Shown here: positions 45,758-54,426 of the stretch, one piece after another
Layout of the letters: each line of letters starts with the position of its first letter
How positions within the stretch are numbered: the first letter of the stretch is position 1
Assembly: GCA_002796995.1 (NCBI GenBank)
Contig: PEKW01000002.1
Location: forward strand, 225,404-289,403
From: Rhizobium sp.
GTDB taxonomy: Bacteria > Pseudomonadota > Alphaproteobacteria > Rhizobiales > Rhizobiaceae
Length of the DNA stretch: 64,000 bases
Direction: 5' to 3'
Notes under the pieces: model-generated
The model's database searches: none
Told to the model about the DNA's origin: nothing
What the model saw: only the letters and a program-made list of their open reading frames with translations
Made by a program: the position numbers and the translations under genes

Positions 45758-47994
45758 TGCGAGCGCACGGGTCCGGCGACATCATGCGCAAGGCAGGCAG
45801 CACCACGCTGATCCTGCAGTTGGTATCGGCCGTCCTGCTGTTCGTGCTGATCGTGCTCTTCGTCGACATTTCCCGCCAGTTCCGCTTCCTGCAGGACGGC
45901 ATTCGCGAAAACGCGGTCTGGTCCGTCTACCAGCTCGACCGCGAGGCCCGCGCGCTCGACTACAGCCTCGCCGAACTGCGCCGCCAGCAACCGAGCGAGG
46001 CTCTGCTGGGCGAACTCTCCCTGCGTTACGACATCCTCTATTCCCGTACCCAGCTGGTGATGGAATCGAAGTTCGGCGACTATTTCTCCGACGATCCGAA
46101 GGTCGTCAGCATGCTCGGAGAGATCCAGTCTCAGGTCTCCGGCTTCCAGGCCGCGTTCGACGCCTACGCCCTGGGCGACATGCCGACGGCCGCCGAGCTT
46201 GAAAGCCTGGACGAGGCGCTGGCCGCGCTTTCGAAGACGACCGAAGACCTGCTGATCCACACCAATATGCAGCTCAGTGCCGATAGGGCCGACGCCCGCG
46301 ACACCATTCTCGAGCTGGAGAGAACCTCCGCCATCATGCTCGGCCTGCTGATGATCTCGGTGGTGTTCCTTGTCGTCACGCTGCGCCGCCAGCTGAAATC
46401 GGTGCGCAAGGCCGGCCTCGAACTGGAAGGCATGGCGCATCGCCTGACCGAAGCATACGAGGCGGCCGATGCCGGCAACCGCGCCAAGTCGCAGTTCATG
46501 GCGACCATGGGCCACGAGATCCGCACGCCGCTCAACGCCATCCTCGGCATGTCCGAAGTGCTGGAATTCTCCGAGCTTCCCGAAGACGCACTCTCCAGCG
46601 TCAAGACCATCCGTTCGTCCGGCGAGGCGCTGCTGGAGGTGATCAACGAGATCCTCGACTACTCGAAGATCGAACACGGCAAGCTGGAACTCGAGGAACG
46701 CGCCGTCGACATTCGCGCCCTGGCCGAAACCACGGTCAGCATCATCCGCGGCCGCGCCGACGACCACGGCAACACGGTCGTTCTCGACATCCCCGATTCG
46801 CTCGACGCGCTCTATGTGCGCACCGATCCGACCCGGCTGCGTCAGGTCCTGCTCAACCTCTTGTCCAATGCCGTCAAGTTCACCAGCAAGGGCACGGTGA
46901 CGCTGCGTCTGCGCGAGTTCTACCGCCACGGCAAGCTGATGCTGCGCTTCGAGGTCGAAGATACCGGCATCGGCATTGACGAGGCCGGTCTTGCCAAGCT
47001 GTTCAAGCCCTTCTCGCAGGTCGATGCCTCGATCAGCCGCAAATATGGCGGCACGGGCCTTGGCCTGACCATCTGCAAGCAGATCGTCGAGAAACTCGGC
47101 GGCGAACTCGGCATGAGCAGCACGGTCGGTGTCGGCAGCATCTTCTGGTTCGAGCTCGCCGTCGTCGCCGTCGGCAAGGACGAGGTCCGCCGTCAGGCGA
47201 CGGGACAGGACAAGGCGCCGCTGCCGCGCCTTCGCATCCTTCTGGTCGAGGACAATCGCGTCAACCAGATGGTCGCCACCCGCTTCCTCGACCGGCTCGG
47301 GCAGGAAGTCGTGGTCGCCGGCGACGGCGCCCAGGCGGTCTCGATCGCCCGCGAGCAGTCCTTCGACGTCATCCTGATGGACATGCAGATGCCGGTCATG
47401 GACGGCATCGAGGCGACGCGCCGCATCATCGCCGACGGCGGGCTGTGCTCGACCACGCCGATCATCGCAATGACGGCCAATGCCTCCGACGACGACCGCC
47501 GGCGGTGCATCGAGGCAGGCATGGCCGGCTTCGAATCCAAACCGGTTACGATGGAAAGGCTGCGCAACGTGATTCATTCGATCGTCGACGTCCCGGCAGA
47601 CGGGCAGGCCCGTGACATGCAAAACGACATCGGCCTGCCGGAACCGATCATCATCGACGATATGGATTTCCCCCCGCTGTCGATCGAGGGCCTGGACGAG
47701 GCGCGCCAGTCCGAGCTGGTCGAGGCTCTCGGCGAGGACGTCTTCCGCGAACTGGTCGAATCCTTCTTCAACGATGCGACCGGCCTCATCCAGGATCTGC
47801 ATGTCGCGCTCGCCAATCACGACCCCGAGAAGATCGATCGCACGCTGCACACGATCAAGGGCGCCGCAGTCAATGTCGGCCTGAACGACATCGCCGACAT
47901 CGCCCATGCGCTGCGCAGCCATCGGCCGTCGGCCGCCGATGTCGACAAATTGAGCGGCGAAATCGAAACCCTGAAATTCAAACTTGTCGCTTGA
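45757..47994 (+). CDS. Hybrid sensor histidine kinase with receiver and Hpt domains
   Basis: Membrane kinase of 745 aa. TM1 at about 17-37, a helical periplasmic domain (38-190), TM2 at about 191-209, HisKA with His253 (MATMGHEIRTPLN), ATPase domain with EDTGIGID and GGTGLGLTICKQ, receiver with Asp542 (LMDMQMPVMDG), and C-terminal Hpt with His698 (TLHTIKGAAVNVG). A full phosphorelay is encoded in one protein. ATG 45757 overlaps the stop of the preceding secreted protein. The HD-GYP regulator 17 bp downstream is its probable output. Confidence 0.95.
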   Translation: MRAHGSGDIMRKAGSTTLILQLVSAVLLFVLIVLFVDISRQFRFLQDGIRENAVWSVYQLDREARALDYSLAELRRQQPSEALLGELSLRYDILYSRTQLVMESKFGDYFSDDPKVVSMLGEIQSQVSGFQAAFDAYALGDMPTAAELESLDEALAALSKTTEDLLIHTNMQLSADRADARDTILELERTSAIMLGLLMISVVFLVVTLRRQLKSVRKAGLELEGMAHRLTEAYEAADAGNRAKSQFMATMGHEIRTPLNAILGMSEVLEFSELPEDALSSVKTIRSSGEALLEVINEILDYSKIEHGKLELEERAVDIRALAETTVSIIRGRADDHGNTVVLDIPDSLDALYVRTDPTRLRQVLLNLLSNAVKFTSKGTVTLRLREFYRHGKLMLRFEVEDTGIGIDEAGLAKLFKPFSQVDASISRKYGGTGLGLTICKQIVEKLGGELGMSSTVGVGSIFWFELAVVAVGKDEVRRQATGQDKAPLPRLRILLVEDNRVNQMVATRFLDRLGQEVVVAGDGAQAVSIAREQSFDVILMDMQMPVMDGIEATRRIIADGGLCSTTPIIAMTANASDDDRRRCIEAGMAGFESKPVTMERLRNVIHSIVDVPADGQARDMQNDIGLPEPIIIDDMDFPPLSIEGLDEARQSELVEALGEDVFRELVESFFNDATGLIQDLHVALANHDPEKIDRTLHTIKGAAVNVGLNDIADIAHALRSHRPSAADVDKLSGEIETLKFKLVA

Positions 47995-48011
47995 TAGCGA
48001 AGGAGGCGTCT

Positions 48012-49097
48012 ATGCGTATCTTGCTGGTGGATGACAACAGCACCAACCTGAAGCTCCTGACGAAGCTCGTCGGCAAGCTCGACAATTGCGAGGCGCTGAG
48101 TTTTGCCAGCCCGGACGCGGTTCTGTCGGCGCTTCCCGATCTCGATTTCGACATCGCCATCATCGACTACCAGATGCCGGTCTACAACGGCGTCGAGCTG
48201 TTCACCGAGATTGTGCGCTTCGAGAAATATGCGCAGGTCCCGGTGATCTTCGTCACCGCCGACAAGGACATGACGACGCGCATGGCGGCGCTCAACGCCG
48301 GCGCCATCGACTTCCTGACCAAGCCGATCAATCCCGTCGAGTTCCAGGCGCGCGTTCAGAACATCGTGTCGCTGGCCCGCGCCCGCCGCCAGCTGGCAGA
48401 TCAGGCGGAGTGGCTGCGCCGCGAGGTGGATCGTGCCGTCGGCGAACTGCGCCTGCGCGAGCAGGAGATCATCCATCGCCTGACGCTGGCCGCCGGCTAC
48501 AAGGATCCGGAAACCTCGCGCCACACGCTGCGCGTCGCGGCCTATTCCGAGGCGATTGCGCTCGAGCTCGGCCTGCCCGAACAGTTCTGCAACGACATTC
48601 GCCTGGCCGCGCCGATGCACGACATCGGCAAGGTGGCGATGCCCGACACCGTGCTCCTCAAGCAGGGGCGCCTTACCGAGGCCGAGTACCGGCAGATGCA
48701 GGCCCATGCGCAGATCGGCAGCGACATCCTCGCCCGCTCGCATTCCTCGCTGCTGCAACTCGCCTCCGAGATCGCCGCCAGTCACCACGAGCGCTGGGAC
48801 GGCCAAGGCTATCCGAATAGGCTCGCCGGCACGGTCATCCCGATCTCCGGCCGCGTTGTCTGCATCGCCGACAATTTCGACGCGCTGACGACCGAGCGCC
48901 CCTACAAGCCGGCCTGGTCCTTCGACCGCACGGTCGAGCATATCCTCGGCCGTTCGGGCACCCAGTTCGATCCCGATTGCGTCGCCGCCTTCGAGCGCGC
49001 ACTGCCGAAGATCAGGTCGATCATGGAAAACGACCGGCGCGAGCAGCTCGAGGAAGCTGAACGGACTCTGGCGGCGCTCTCCGGCAAGGTCGCCTGA
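48012..49097 (+). CDS. Response regulator with HD-GYP c-di-GMP phosphodiesterase output
   Basis: RpfG-type regulator of 361 aa. Receiver domain with ILLVDDN and Asp52 (IDYQMPVYNG); HD-GYP domain with HDIGK (His203/Asp204), HHERWDGQGYP (GYP at 266-268) and the downstream DNFDALTTERPYK. Expected to hydrolyse c-di-GMP on phosphorylation. AAGGAGG precedes the ATG. It ends the receiver/redox-fold/hybrid-kinase operon. Confidence 0.95.
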   Translation: MRILLVDDNSTNLKLLTKLVGKLDNCEALSFASPDAVLSALPDLDFDIAIIDYQMPVYNGVELFTEIVRFEKYAQVPVIFVTADKDMTTRMAALNAGAIDFLTKPINPVEFQARVQNIVSLARARRQLADQAEWLRREVDRAVGELRLREQEIIHRLTLAAGYKDPETSRHTLRVAAYSEAIALELGLPEQFCNDIRLAAPMHDIGKVAMPDTVLLKQGRLTEAEYRQMQAHAQIGSDILARSHSSLLQLASEIAASHHERWDGQGYPNRLAGTVIPISGRVVCIADNFDALTTERPYKPAWSFDRTVEHILGRSGTQFDPDCVAAFERALPKIRSIMENDRREQLEEAERTLAALSGKVA

Positions 49098-49197
49098 AGC
49101 GCGTCAATCGAGCCAGAAAATGCTCCAAGGGCAGGTTTGACCCGCATCGGGAACATGCTATCTGCGGGGCCGAGACCCATGCCCCGGAGGTTTTGTC

Positions 49198-50235
49198 ATG
49201 CGCTCGATCACCATCCGCCGCCCCGATGACTGGCACCTGCATCTGCGCGACGGCGCGATGCTCGAAGGCGTGATCGCCGACACCAGCCGGCATTTCGCTC
49301 GCGCCATCATCATGCCGAACCTCGTGCCGCCGGTGGTCACGACGGCGGACGCGACGGCCTACCGTGAGCGCATCATGGCCGCCCTGCCGAAGAGCGATCG
49401 CTTCGAGCCGCTGATGACGCTCTACCTGACCGAGGATACCAGCCCGGACGACGTGGAAGCGGGCGCAAAGAGCGGGCTCATTACCGCGGTGAAGCTCTAT
49501 CCGGCCGGCGCCACCACCAATTCCCATGGCGGCGTGCGCGACATGGAAAAGGCCATGCCCGTGCTGGAGTGCATGGCGAAGATCGGCCTGCCGCTTTGCG
49601 TGCATGGCGAGGTGACCACGCCCGAAGTCGACATTTTCGACCGCGAGAAGGTCTTCATCGACACCGTGCTCGATCCGCTGCGCCGCCGGATACCGGAGCT
49701 GAAGGTGACGATGGAGCACGTGACCACGTCGGACGGCATCGACTATATCCGCTCGGCCGAGCGCAACATCGCCGGCTCGATCACCACCCACCATCTGATC
49801 ATCAACCGCAACGCCATCCTCGTCGGCGGCATCAAGCCGCACTACTACTGCCTGCCGGTCGCCAAGCGCGAGAGCCATCGCCTCGCGCTGCGGGCTGCCG
49901 CGACCTCGGGCGACCGCCGCTTTTTCCTCGGCACCGACTCCGCCCCGCATGTCGATCCGCTGAAGGAATGCGCCTGCGGCTGCGCCGGAATCTACACCTC
50001 GATCAACACCATGAGCTGCCTCGCGCACGTGTTCGAACAGGAAGGCGCGCTGGACAAGCTCGAAGCCTTCGCCTCGCTGAACGGTCCGGCCTGGTATGGT
50101 CTTGCTCCGAATGAGGAGACCATCACGCTGGTCAAACGCGATACGCCCGTCAGCTTCCCGGCCAAGATCGAGACGGGGGCCGGGCCGGTCACCGTGTTCG
50201 ATCCGATGTTCCCGCTGCACTGGGACGTCGCGTAG
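49198..50235 (+). CDS. pyrC: Dihydroorotase, PyrC type
   Basis: Zinc amidohydrolase of pyrimidine synthesis (345 aa, E. coli PyrC-like length). [13 protein letters not shown] carries the HxH metal motif; [15 protein letters not shown] holds the carboxylated lysine, followed by [19 protein letters not shown] and GTDSAPH. It lies 101 bp after the HD-GYP gene and probably has its own promoter. pyrE is about 2.4 kb downstream. Confidence 0.96.
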   Translation: MRSITIRRPDDWHLHLRDGAMLEGVIADTSRHFARAIIMPNLVPPVVTTADATAYRERIMAALPKSDRFEPLMTLYLTEDTSPDDVEAGAKSGLITAVKLYPAGATTNSHGGVRDMEKAMPVLECMAKIGLPLCVHGEVTTPEVDIFDREKVFIDTVLDPLRRRIPELKVTMEHVTTSDGIDYIRSAERNIAGSITTHHLIINRNAILVGGIKPHYYCLPVAKRESHRLALRAAATSGDRRFFLGTDSAPHVDPLKECACGCAGIYTSINTMSCLAHVFEQEGALDKLEAFASLNGPAWYGLAPNEETITLVKRDTPVSFPAKIETGAGPVTVFDPMFPLHWDVA

Positions 50236-50364
50236 GGCGCCGACGCCCAAGGCTTGGTGGCCCCATCGGCCATTCCTGCGCCCAGCTTCCGGTCGGGTTG
50301 TCGGGGCGCGGCGCTTAGCTTAGAAGACTGTCCATTCTGGCGTCTTCAATCGGGGTAGACTTTC

Positions 50365-50718
50365 ATGGGTTTTCAGGAAGCGGTTCAGGCCGTTCTGTCA
50401 AAATACGCCACTTTCACCGGTCGCGCGGCGCGCCCCGAATTCTGGTGGTTTATGTTGTTCGTATTTGTCGTCAACGTGGGTACGAGCATTCTGGACGGAA
50501 TGCTGTTTGACGGGCAGGTGCTGAACACGGTTGCCATGCTCGCCCTGATCATTCCCCAGCTCGCCGTCGGCGCCCGCCGGCTGCACGACATCGATCGTTC
50601 CGGCTGGTGGCTGCTTTTGGCGCTGGTGCCGGTCGTCGGCTGGATCGTCCTTATCTACTTCAATGTCCAGCCCGGTCAGCCCGGTGCCAACCGCTTCGGT
50701 CCGCCGCCGGTGGCGTGA
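50365..50718 (+). CDS. DUF805 family membrane protein
   Basis: Membrane protein of 117 aa with the DUF805 plan: FTGRAARPEFWWFMLFVFVV, a second helix, the signature GARRLHDIDRSGWWLLLALV and a C-terminal helix with GANRFGPPP. Function unknown. Less divergent from family consensus than the paralogue at 13385. Confidence 0.9.
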   Translation: MGFQEAVQAVLSKYATFTGRAARPEFWWFMLFVFVVNVGTSILDGMLFDGQVLNTVAMLALIIPQLAVGARRLHDIDRSGWWLLLALVPVVGWIVLIYFNVQPGQPGANRFGPPPVA

Positions 50719-50801
50719 GTCGTTCGGCTGCAAGGCAGACGCATTTTCGCATCCATCACGGGCGGCACGCCCAGGCATGAGACCCGAGCGTGCCGAACGG
50801 G

Positions 50802-50954
50802 TCACAGGTTGACGTTCATCACCTGCGGCCACAGGCCGGTCACGCCGACGATGATCAGGTAGATCGCGATCACATAGTTGAGCAGGCGCGGCATGATCAG
50901 GATGAGGATGCCGGCGATCAGCGCGATCAGCGGTTGAATGGCGATAGCGTTCAT
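50802..50954 (-). CDS. DUF3096-like 50-residue membrane protein
   Basis: Short gene read directly from the minus strand: 50 codons beginning MNAIAIQPLIALIAGILILI and ending VMNVNL. Two hydrophobic segments flank PRLLNY, and the whole matches my memory of DUF3096. It lies 14 bp downstream of the DUF1269 gene on the same strand, which supports it being real. Function unknown. Confidence 0.8.
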   Translation of the reverse strand: MNAIAIQPLIALIAGILILIMPRLLNYVIAIYLIIVGVTGLWPQVMNVNL

Positions 50955-50968
50955 GTTCGTTCTTCCTG

Positions 50969-51493
50969 TCAGTTTGCCTGGGGGTTGGCGGGGGCGTTGA
51001 TGCTCGTGCGGGCCTTGTCGAAGGCGGCCCGCAGCTCCTGTTCCTTGCTGGTGTCGAGATTGGTGCGGATGATGCTGCCGCCGTGGCCGCTCAGCCGGTC
51101 AATGACCTTGTCCGAGGCGGCACGATCGGCGAGGATGAACAGGGCGGCCTGCCCGGGCTGCAGCACGCCCGCGACGTCCTTCATGAAATTATCGTTGATG
51201 CCGTAGTCCGTCAGCGCGCCGGCCAAGGCCCCGGCGCCGGCACCGGCGGCAACGCCGACCAGCGGATTGAGGAACAGCATGCCGGCCAGAAGGCCCCAGA
51301 AGGCCCCGCCGCTGGCGCCGATGCTCCACATCGACACCATCTGGTTGAGCCGGATCTGGCCCTTGTCGTCGGCTTCCGCGACGACCGCGTCCTTCACTTC
51401 GACAAGATATTCCTTTGCCAGCTGGAAAAGAGTCGCGCGGGCTTCTTCCGCCTTCTGGCTGTTGGGGTAGCCGATTACGATGAGTTCCGACAT
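50969..51493 (-). CDS. DUF1269 family membrane-associated protein
   Basis: Protein of 174 aa beginning MSELIVIGYPNSQKAEEARA, typical of DUF1269. The middle has a glycine-zipper hydrophobic stretch (GLLAGMLFLNPLVGVAAGAG and the following AGALAG), and the second half a compact alpha/beta region. The start at 51493 was preferred to an upstream frame opening. Family members are often stress-induced; function unknown. Followed by a DUF3096 gene. Confidence 0.9.
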   Translation of the reverse strand: MSELIVIGYPNSQKAEEARATLFQLAKEYLVEVKDAVVAEADDKGQIRLNQMVSMWSIGASGGAFWGLLAGMLFLNPLVGVAAGAGAGALAGALTDYGINDNFMKDVAGVLQPGQAALFILADRAASDKVIDRLSGHGGSIIRTNLDTSKEQELRAAFDKARTSINAPANPQAN

Positions 51494-51690
51494 GATGGCC
51501 TCCTGTTGATTTCGGCATGCTGTGCCGCGAACGTGACAAACATGTGGTCGAAACCGTCCCCCGGGAAGGGGGCGGCGATTAATTCGCCTCCACCTTTGCC
51601 GGGTTTTTCGATCGGCGCGCAATTCATCGCGGACGCGCGTGACGGTTCGCCGGGTGCGGAGGCCGGGCGAACCCAACAGTCTTTCTGCAT

Positions 51691-52284
51691 TCAGGGCTGG
51701 GCAGCGTTCCTTCCCTGGCCCATGCCGTGACCCATTCCCATTCCGTGTCCCATGCCCATGCCCATGCCCATGCCTTGACCCTGGCCCTGTCCACCGCCGC
51801 AGCGTTCGAACGCCGGCAGGTGCTTGTTTTCCGAGGCGTCGCGCAGCGCGGCGAACACGACCTGCACGTCGGCATAGTCTTTGACGGACGGCATCAGCCT
51901 CTTGTCGTAGAGATCGCGGTTGGCAATCTCCGCATCGACACCCATCTTGCAGGCCTCGGCGAGCGTTTCGGGGACGAGGGCGACAATCTCGGCGGAGCCC
52001 AGATGAGGATTGCTGGTTTTCTGGTCCAGCCCGTAGCCCTGCAGCAGCGCGTTCAGCTCGGAAGCATGCGTCTGTTCGGCACGGATGATGTTGCGGAACG
52101 GCCGGACGTCGCCGAACTTCTCCATGACGGCGGCATAGAAGGCTTCCGCCCGGTGCTCGTCTTCCAGAGCCGCCTCGATGGCGGTCCGTGCGCCGTCGCT
52201 GAGCGTGGCTGCCCTGGCGGACGTACCAAGGGCGGTCGCGGCGACCAGGCCGGCCGCGATGATCGAAAGGGTTGTTCTGGACAT
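51691..52284 (-). CDS. Secreted DUF2202 ferritin-like protein with Met/His-rich tail
   Basis: Protein of 197 aa with a signal peptide (cleavage after about AARA). The core is a DUF2202 four-helix ferritin-like domain with candidate metal ligands in LEDEHRAEAFYAAVMEKFGD and IIRAEQTHASEL. The C-terminal 30 residues are a Gly-Met-Gly-His repeat tract. GAGGAG precedes the ATG at 52284. It may bind iron or copper in the periplasm. The DUF1269 gene follows 197 bp downstream. Confidence 0.9.
   Translation of the reverse strand: MSRTTLSIIAAGLVAATALGTSARAATLSDGARTAIEAALEDEHRAEAFYAAVMEKFGDVRPFRNIIRAEQTHASELNALLQGYGLDQKTSNPHLGSAEIVALVPETLAEACKMGVDAEIANRDLYDKRLMPSVKDYADVQVVFAALRDASENKHLPAFERCGGGQGQGQGMGMGMGMGHGMGMGHGMGQGRNAAQP
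51724..51786 (-). repeat. Short tandem repeats encoding the Met/Gly/His tail
   Basis: Repeats of CCCATG(C/T) hexamers run through about 51724-51786 on the plus strand and encode GMGMGMGMGH-type sequence on the minus strand. Such a tract can vary in length by slippage in steps of two residues. Confidence 0.75.
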
Positions 52285-52667
52285 ATTCGTCTCCTCTTGC
52301 ATGGGTTCGTTTGCGAAATCGTGTTCACTGGACGCATCGGCCCTCGCGCCGCCTTGCCGCTCGCTCATTTATATAGTGAAAATCATATCTATCTGATGGA
52401 CGCCGGATTAATTCGCGGTAATGCGAACATGACGGCGGTGTAATCATCCTTCCGATGCATCCGGCATCCGCCTCCTTTCGGAGAGCGCGAAGCTGGGCGC
52501 GGAACGACAAAACGATGACGAAACGCAGCCTTTTCGCTGCCGGATGTCTGGAAACAGGCCCATCTTGCTGCTAAGCCGCGTGGCAGGGGCGCACCGGATT
52601 TCCGACGCCGTCGTCCCCGCAGCAACCAAGCGATCGACCCAAGGCAACGCGAACACGAGGATCCGCC
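52285..52667. other. Intergenic region between divergent DUF2202 and pyrE genes
   Basis: This 383 bp stretch has no convincing gene. It has an AT-rich core at 52366-52400 with TATAGTGAAAATCATATCT (52372-52390), which matches a Fur-type box at about 12 of 19 positions by eye, and should hold both promoters. GAGGATCC just before 52668 serves as the pyrE ribosome-binding site. Confidence 0.4.
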
Positions 52668-53360
52668 ATGATCACCACGACCTTTCCCGAACCGGCCGTC
52701 ATGGCGGAGCTGATGGCGAAGATGCTGTGGGAGATCAAGGCGGTGCATTTTTCCGCCGACAAGCCCTACAAGCTTTCCTCCGGCATGATGAGCCCGGTCT
52801 ATATCGACTGCCGCAAGCTGATCTCCTATCCGCGCGTCCGCTCGGCGATCATGGATTTTGCCGCTGCCACTGTGATGCGCAACGCCGGCTTCGAGCAGTT
52901 CGACGTGGTCGCCGGCGGTGAAACGGCGGGCATCCCCTTTGCCGCCTTCCTGGCCGAGCGTCTCGGCCTGCCGATGATCTACGTGCGCAAGGCGCCGAAG
53001 GGCCACGGCCGCAATGCCCAGATCGAGGGCCATATGCCGGAAGGCGCCCGGGTGCTGGTGATCGAAGACCTCACGACGGCCGGCGGCAGCATGTTCAAGT
53101 TCATCGATGCGATCCGCGCCGCCGGCGGCACCGTCGATCACGGTGTCGCGCTGTTCTACTACGATATCTTCCCCGAGGCCGGGGAGCGCTTCACCAACGG
53201 CAATGTCACGCTGCATCACATCGCCACTTGGCGCAACGTGCTCGCCGTCGCCCGCGAGCGCAAGCTGTTCGACGACAAGACGCTCTCCGAGGTCGAAGCC
53301 TTCCTCGATGCGCCGCTCGCCTGGTCGGGCCGCAATGGCGGGGTCGCATCGCTCGGCTGA
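52668..53360 (+). CDS. pyrE: Orotate phosphoribosyltransferase
   Basis: Converts orotate and PRPP to OMP (230 aa). The PRPP loop [13 protein letters not shown] and the [17 protein letters not shown] segment are characteristic. Longer than E. coli PyrE but usual for alphaproteobacteria. It lies 83 bp upstream of a fructokinase gene on the same strand. Confidence 0.96.
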   Translation: MITTTFPEPAVMAELMAKMLWEIKAVHFSADKPYKLSSGMMSPVYIDCRKLISYPRVRSAIMDFAAATVMRNAGFEQFDVVAGGETAGIPFAAFLAERLGLPMIYVRKAPKGHGRNAQIEGHMPEGARVLVIEDLTTAGGSMFKFIDAIRAAGGTVDHGVALFYYDIFPEAGERFTNGNVTLHHIATWRNVLAVARERKLFDDKTLSEVEAFLDAPLAWSGRNGGVASLG

Positions 53361-53442
53361 GCGGGGCTGGCCTTTTCGCGTCGAATGGATTAAATCGATT
53401 GAAATCCATTGGGCCATTGAAGCATATCGGGAGGAGGGTCGG

Positions 53443-54372
53443 ATGATCTTGTGTTGCGGGGAAGCATTGATCGACATGCTGCCGCGGGAGACAACGCTCG
53501 GCGAGCGCGCGTTTGCCCCCTATGCCGGAGGGGCGATCTTCAACACAGCGATCGCGCTCGGCCGTCTCGGCATTCCGACCGGCTTCTTCACCGGCCTTTC
53601 CGACGACATGATGGGCGACATCCTGCGCGAAACCCTGGCGTCGAGCGGCGTCGATGCGCGCTTCTGCGCAACCTCGTCGCGGCCGACGACCATCGCCTTC
53701 GTCAAGCTGGTCAACGGCCAGGCGAGCTACGCCTTCTATGACGAGAACACCGCCGGCCGGATGATTTCGCCCGGCGACCTGCCGGCGCTCGGCGCGGATT
53801 GCGAGGCCCTGCATTTCGGCGCGATCAGCCTCATTCCCGAACCCTGCGGCTCGACCTATGAGGCACTGATGGCGCGCGAGCATCAGACCCGCGTCATCTC
53901 GCTCGACCCCAATATTCGCCCCGGCTTCATCAAGGACAAGGCCGCGCACATGGCGCGGATCAACCGCATGGCCGCCATGTCCGACATCCTCAAGTTCTCC
54001 GACGAAGACCTCGAATGGTTCGGCCTGACCGGCAGCCATGACGATCTAGCCCGCCATTGGCTGGATGCCGGAGCCAAGCTCGTGGTCATCACCCGCGGCG
54101 CCGACGGCGCCACCGGCTACACCAACCGTTTCAAGGTTTCGGTGCCGAGCCAGCGTGTTCAAGTCGTCGACACGGTCGGTGCGGGCGACACCTTCGATGC
54201 CGGCATCCTCGCGTCGCTGAAGCGGCAGGGATTGTTGACCAAGGAGAAGGTCGCGACCCTGGACGAGTCTGCCGTAAGCTCCGCCCTGGAACTCGGCGCC
54301 CGGGCCGCGGCGGTCACGGTCTCACGCGCCGGCGCCAATCCGCCTTACGCCCGCGAGATCGGCCTCGCCTGA
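53443..54372 (+). CDS. frk: PfkB-family carbohydrate kinase, probable fructokinase
   Basis: Sugar kinase of 309 aa beginning MILCCGEALIDMLPRE, with the lid residues in YAGGAIFNTAIALGRLGI and the catalytic DTVGAGDTFDAG motif. The N-terminal pattern and the neighbouring pgi are typical of bacterial fructokinases feeding fructose 6-phosphate. ATG 53443 was chosen over a longer frame, because GAGGAGGGTC precedes it. Confidence 0.88.
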   Translation: MILCCGEALIDMLPRETTLGERAFAPYAGGAIFNTAIALGRLGIPTGFFTGLSDDMMGDILRETLASSGVDARFCATSSRPTTIAFVKLVNGQASYAFYDENTAGRMISPGDLPALGADCEALHFGAISLIPEPCGSTYEALMAREHQTRVISLDPNIRPGFIKDKAAHMARINRMAAMSDILKFSDEDLEWFGLTGSHDDLARHWLDAGAKLVVITRGADGATGYTNRFKVSVPSQRVQVVDTVGAGDTFDAGILASLKRQGLLTKEKVATLDESAVSSALELGARAAAVTVSRAGANPPYAREIGLA

Positions 54373-54426
54373 GGGACATCCGTCCCTTAACGCGCACGCG
54401 TGAGCCGTTCGCACGTCCCGGCGTCC

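Noticed and set aside
45667..47922. 751-codon minus-strand frame opposite the hybrid kinase
   Set aside because: The plus strand has all kinase, receiver and Hpt motifs in order; the reverse frame has none.
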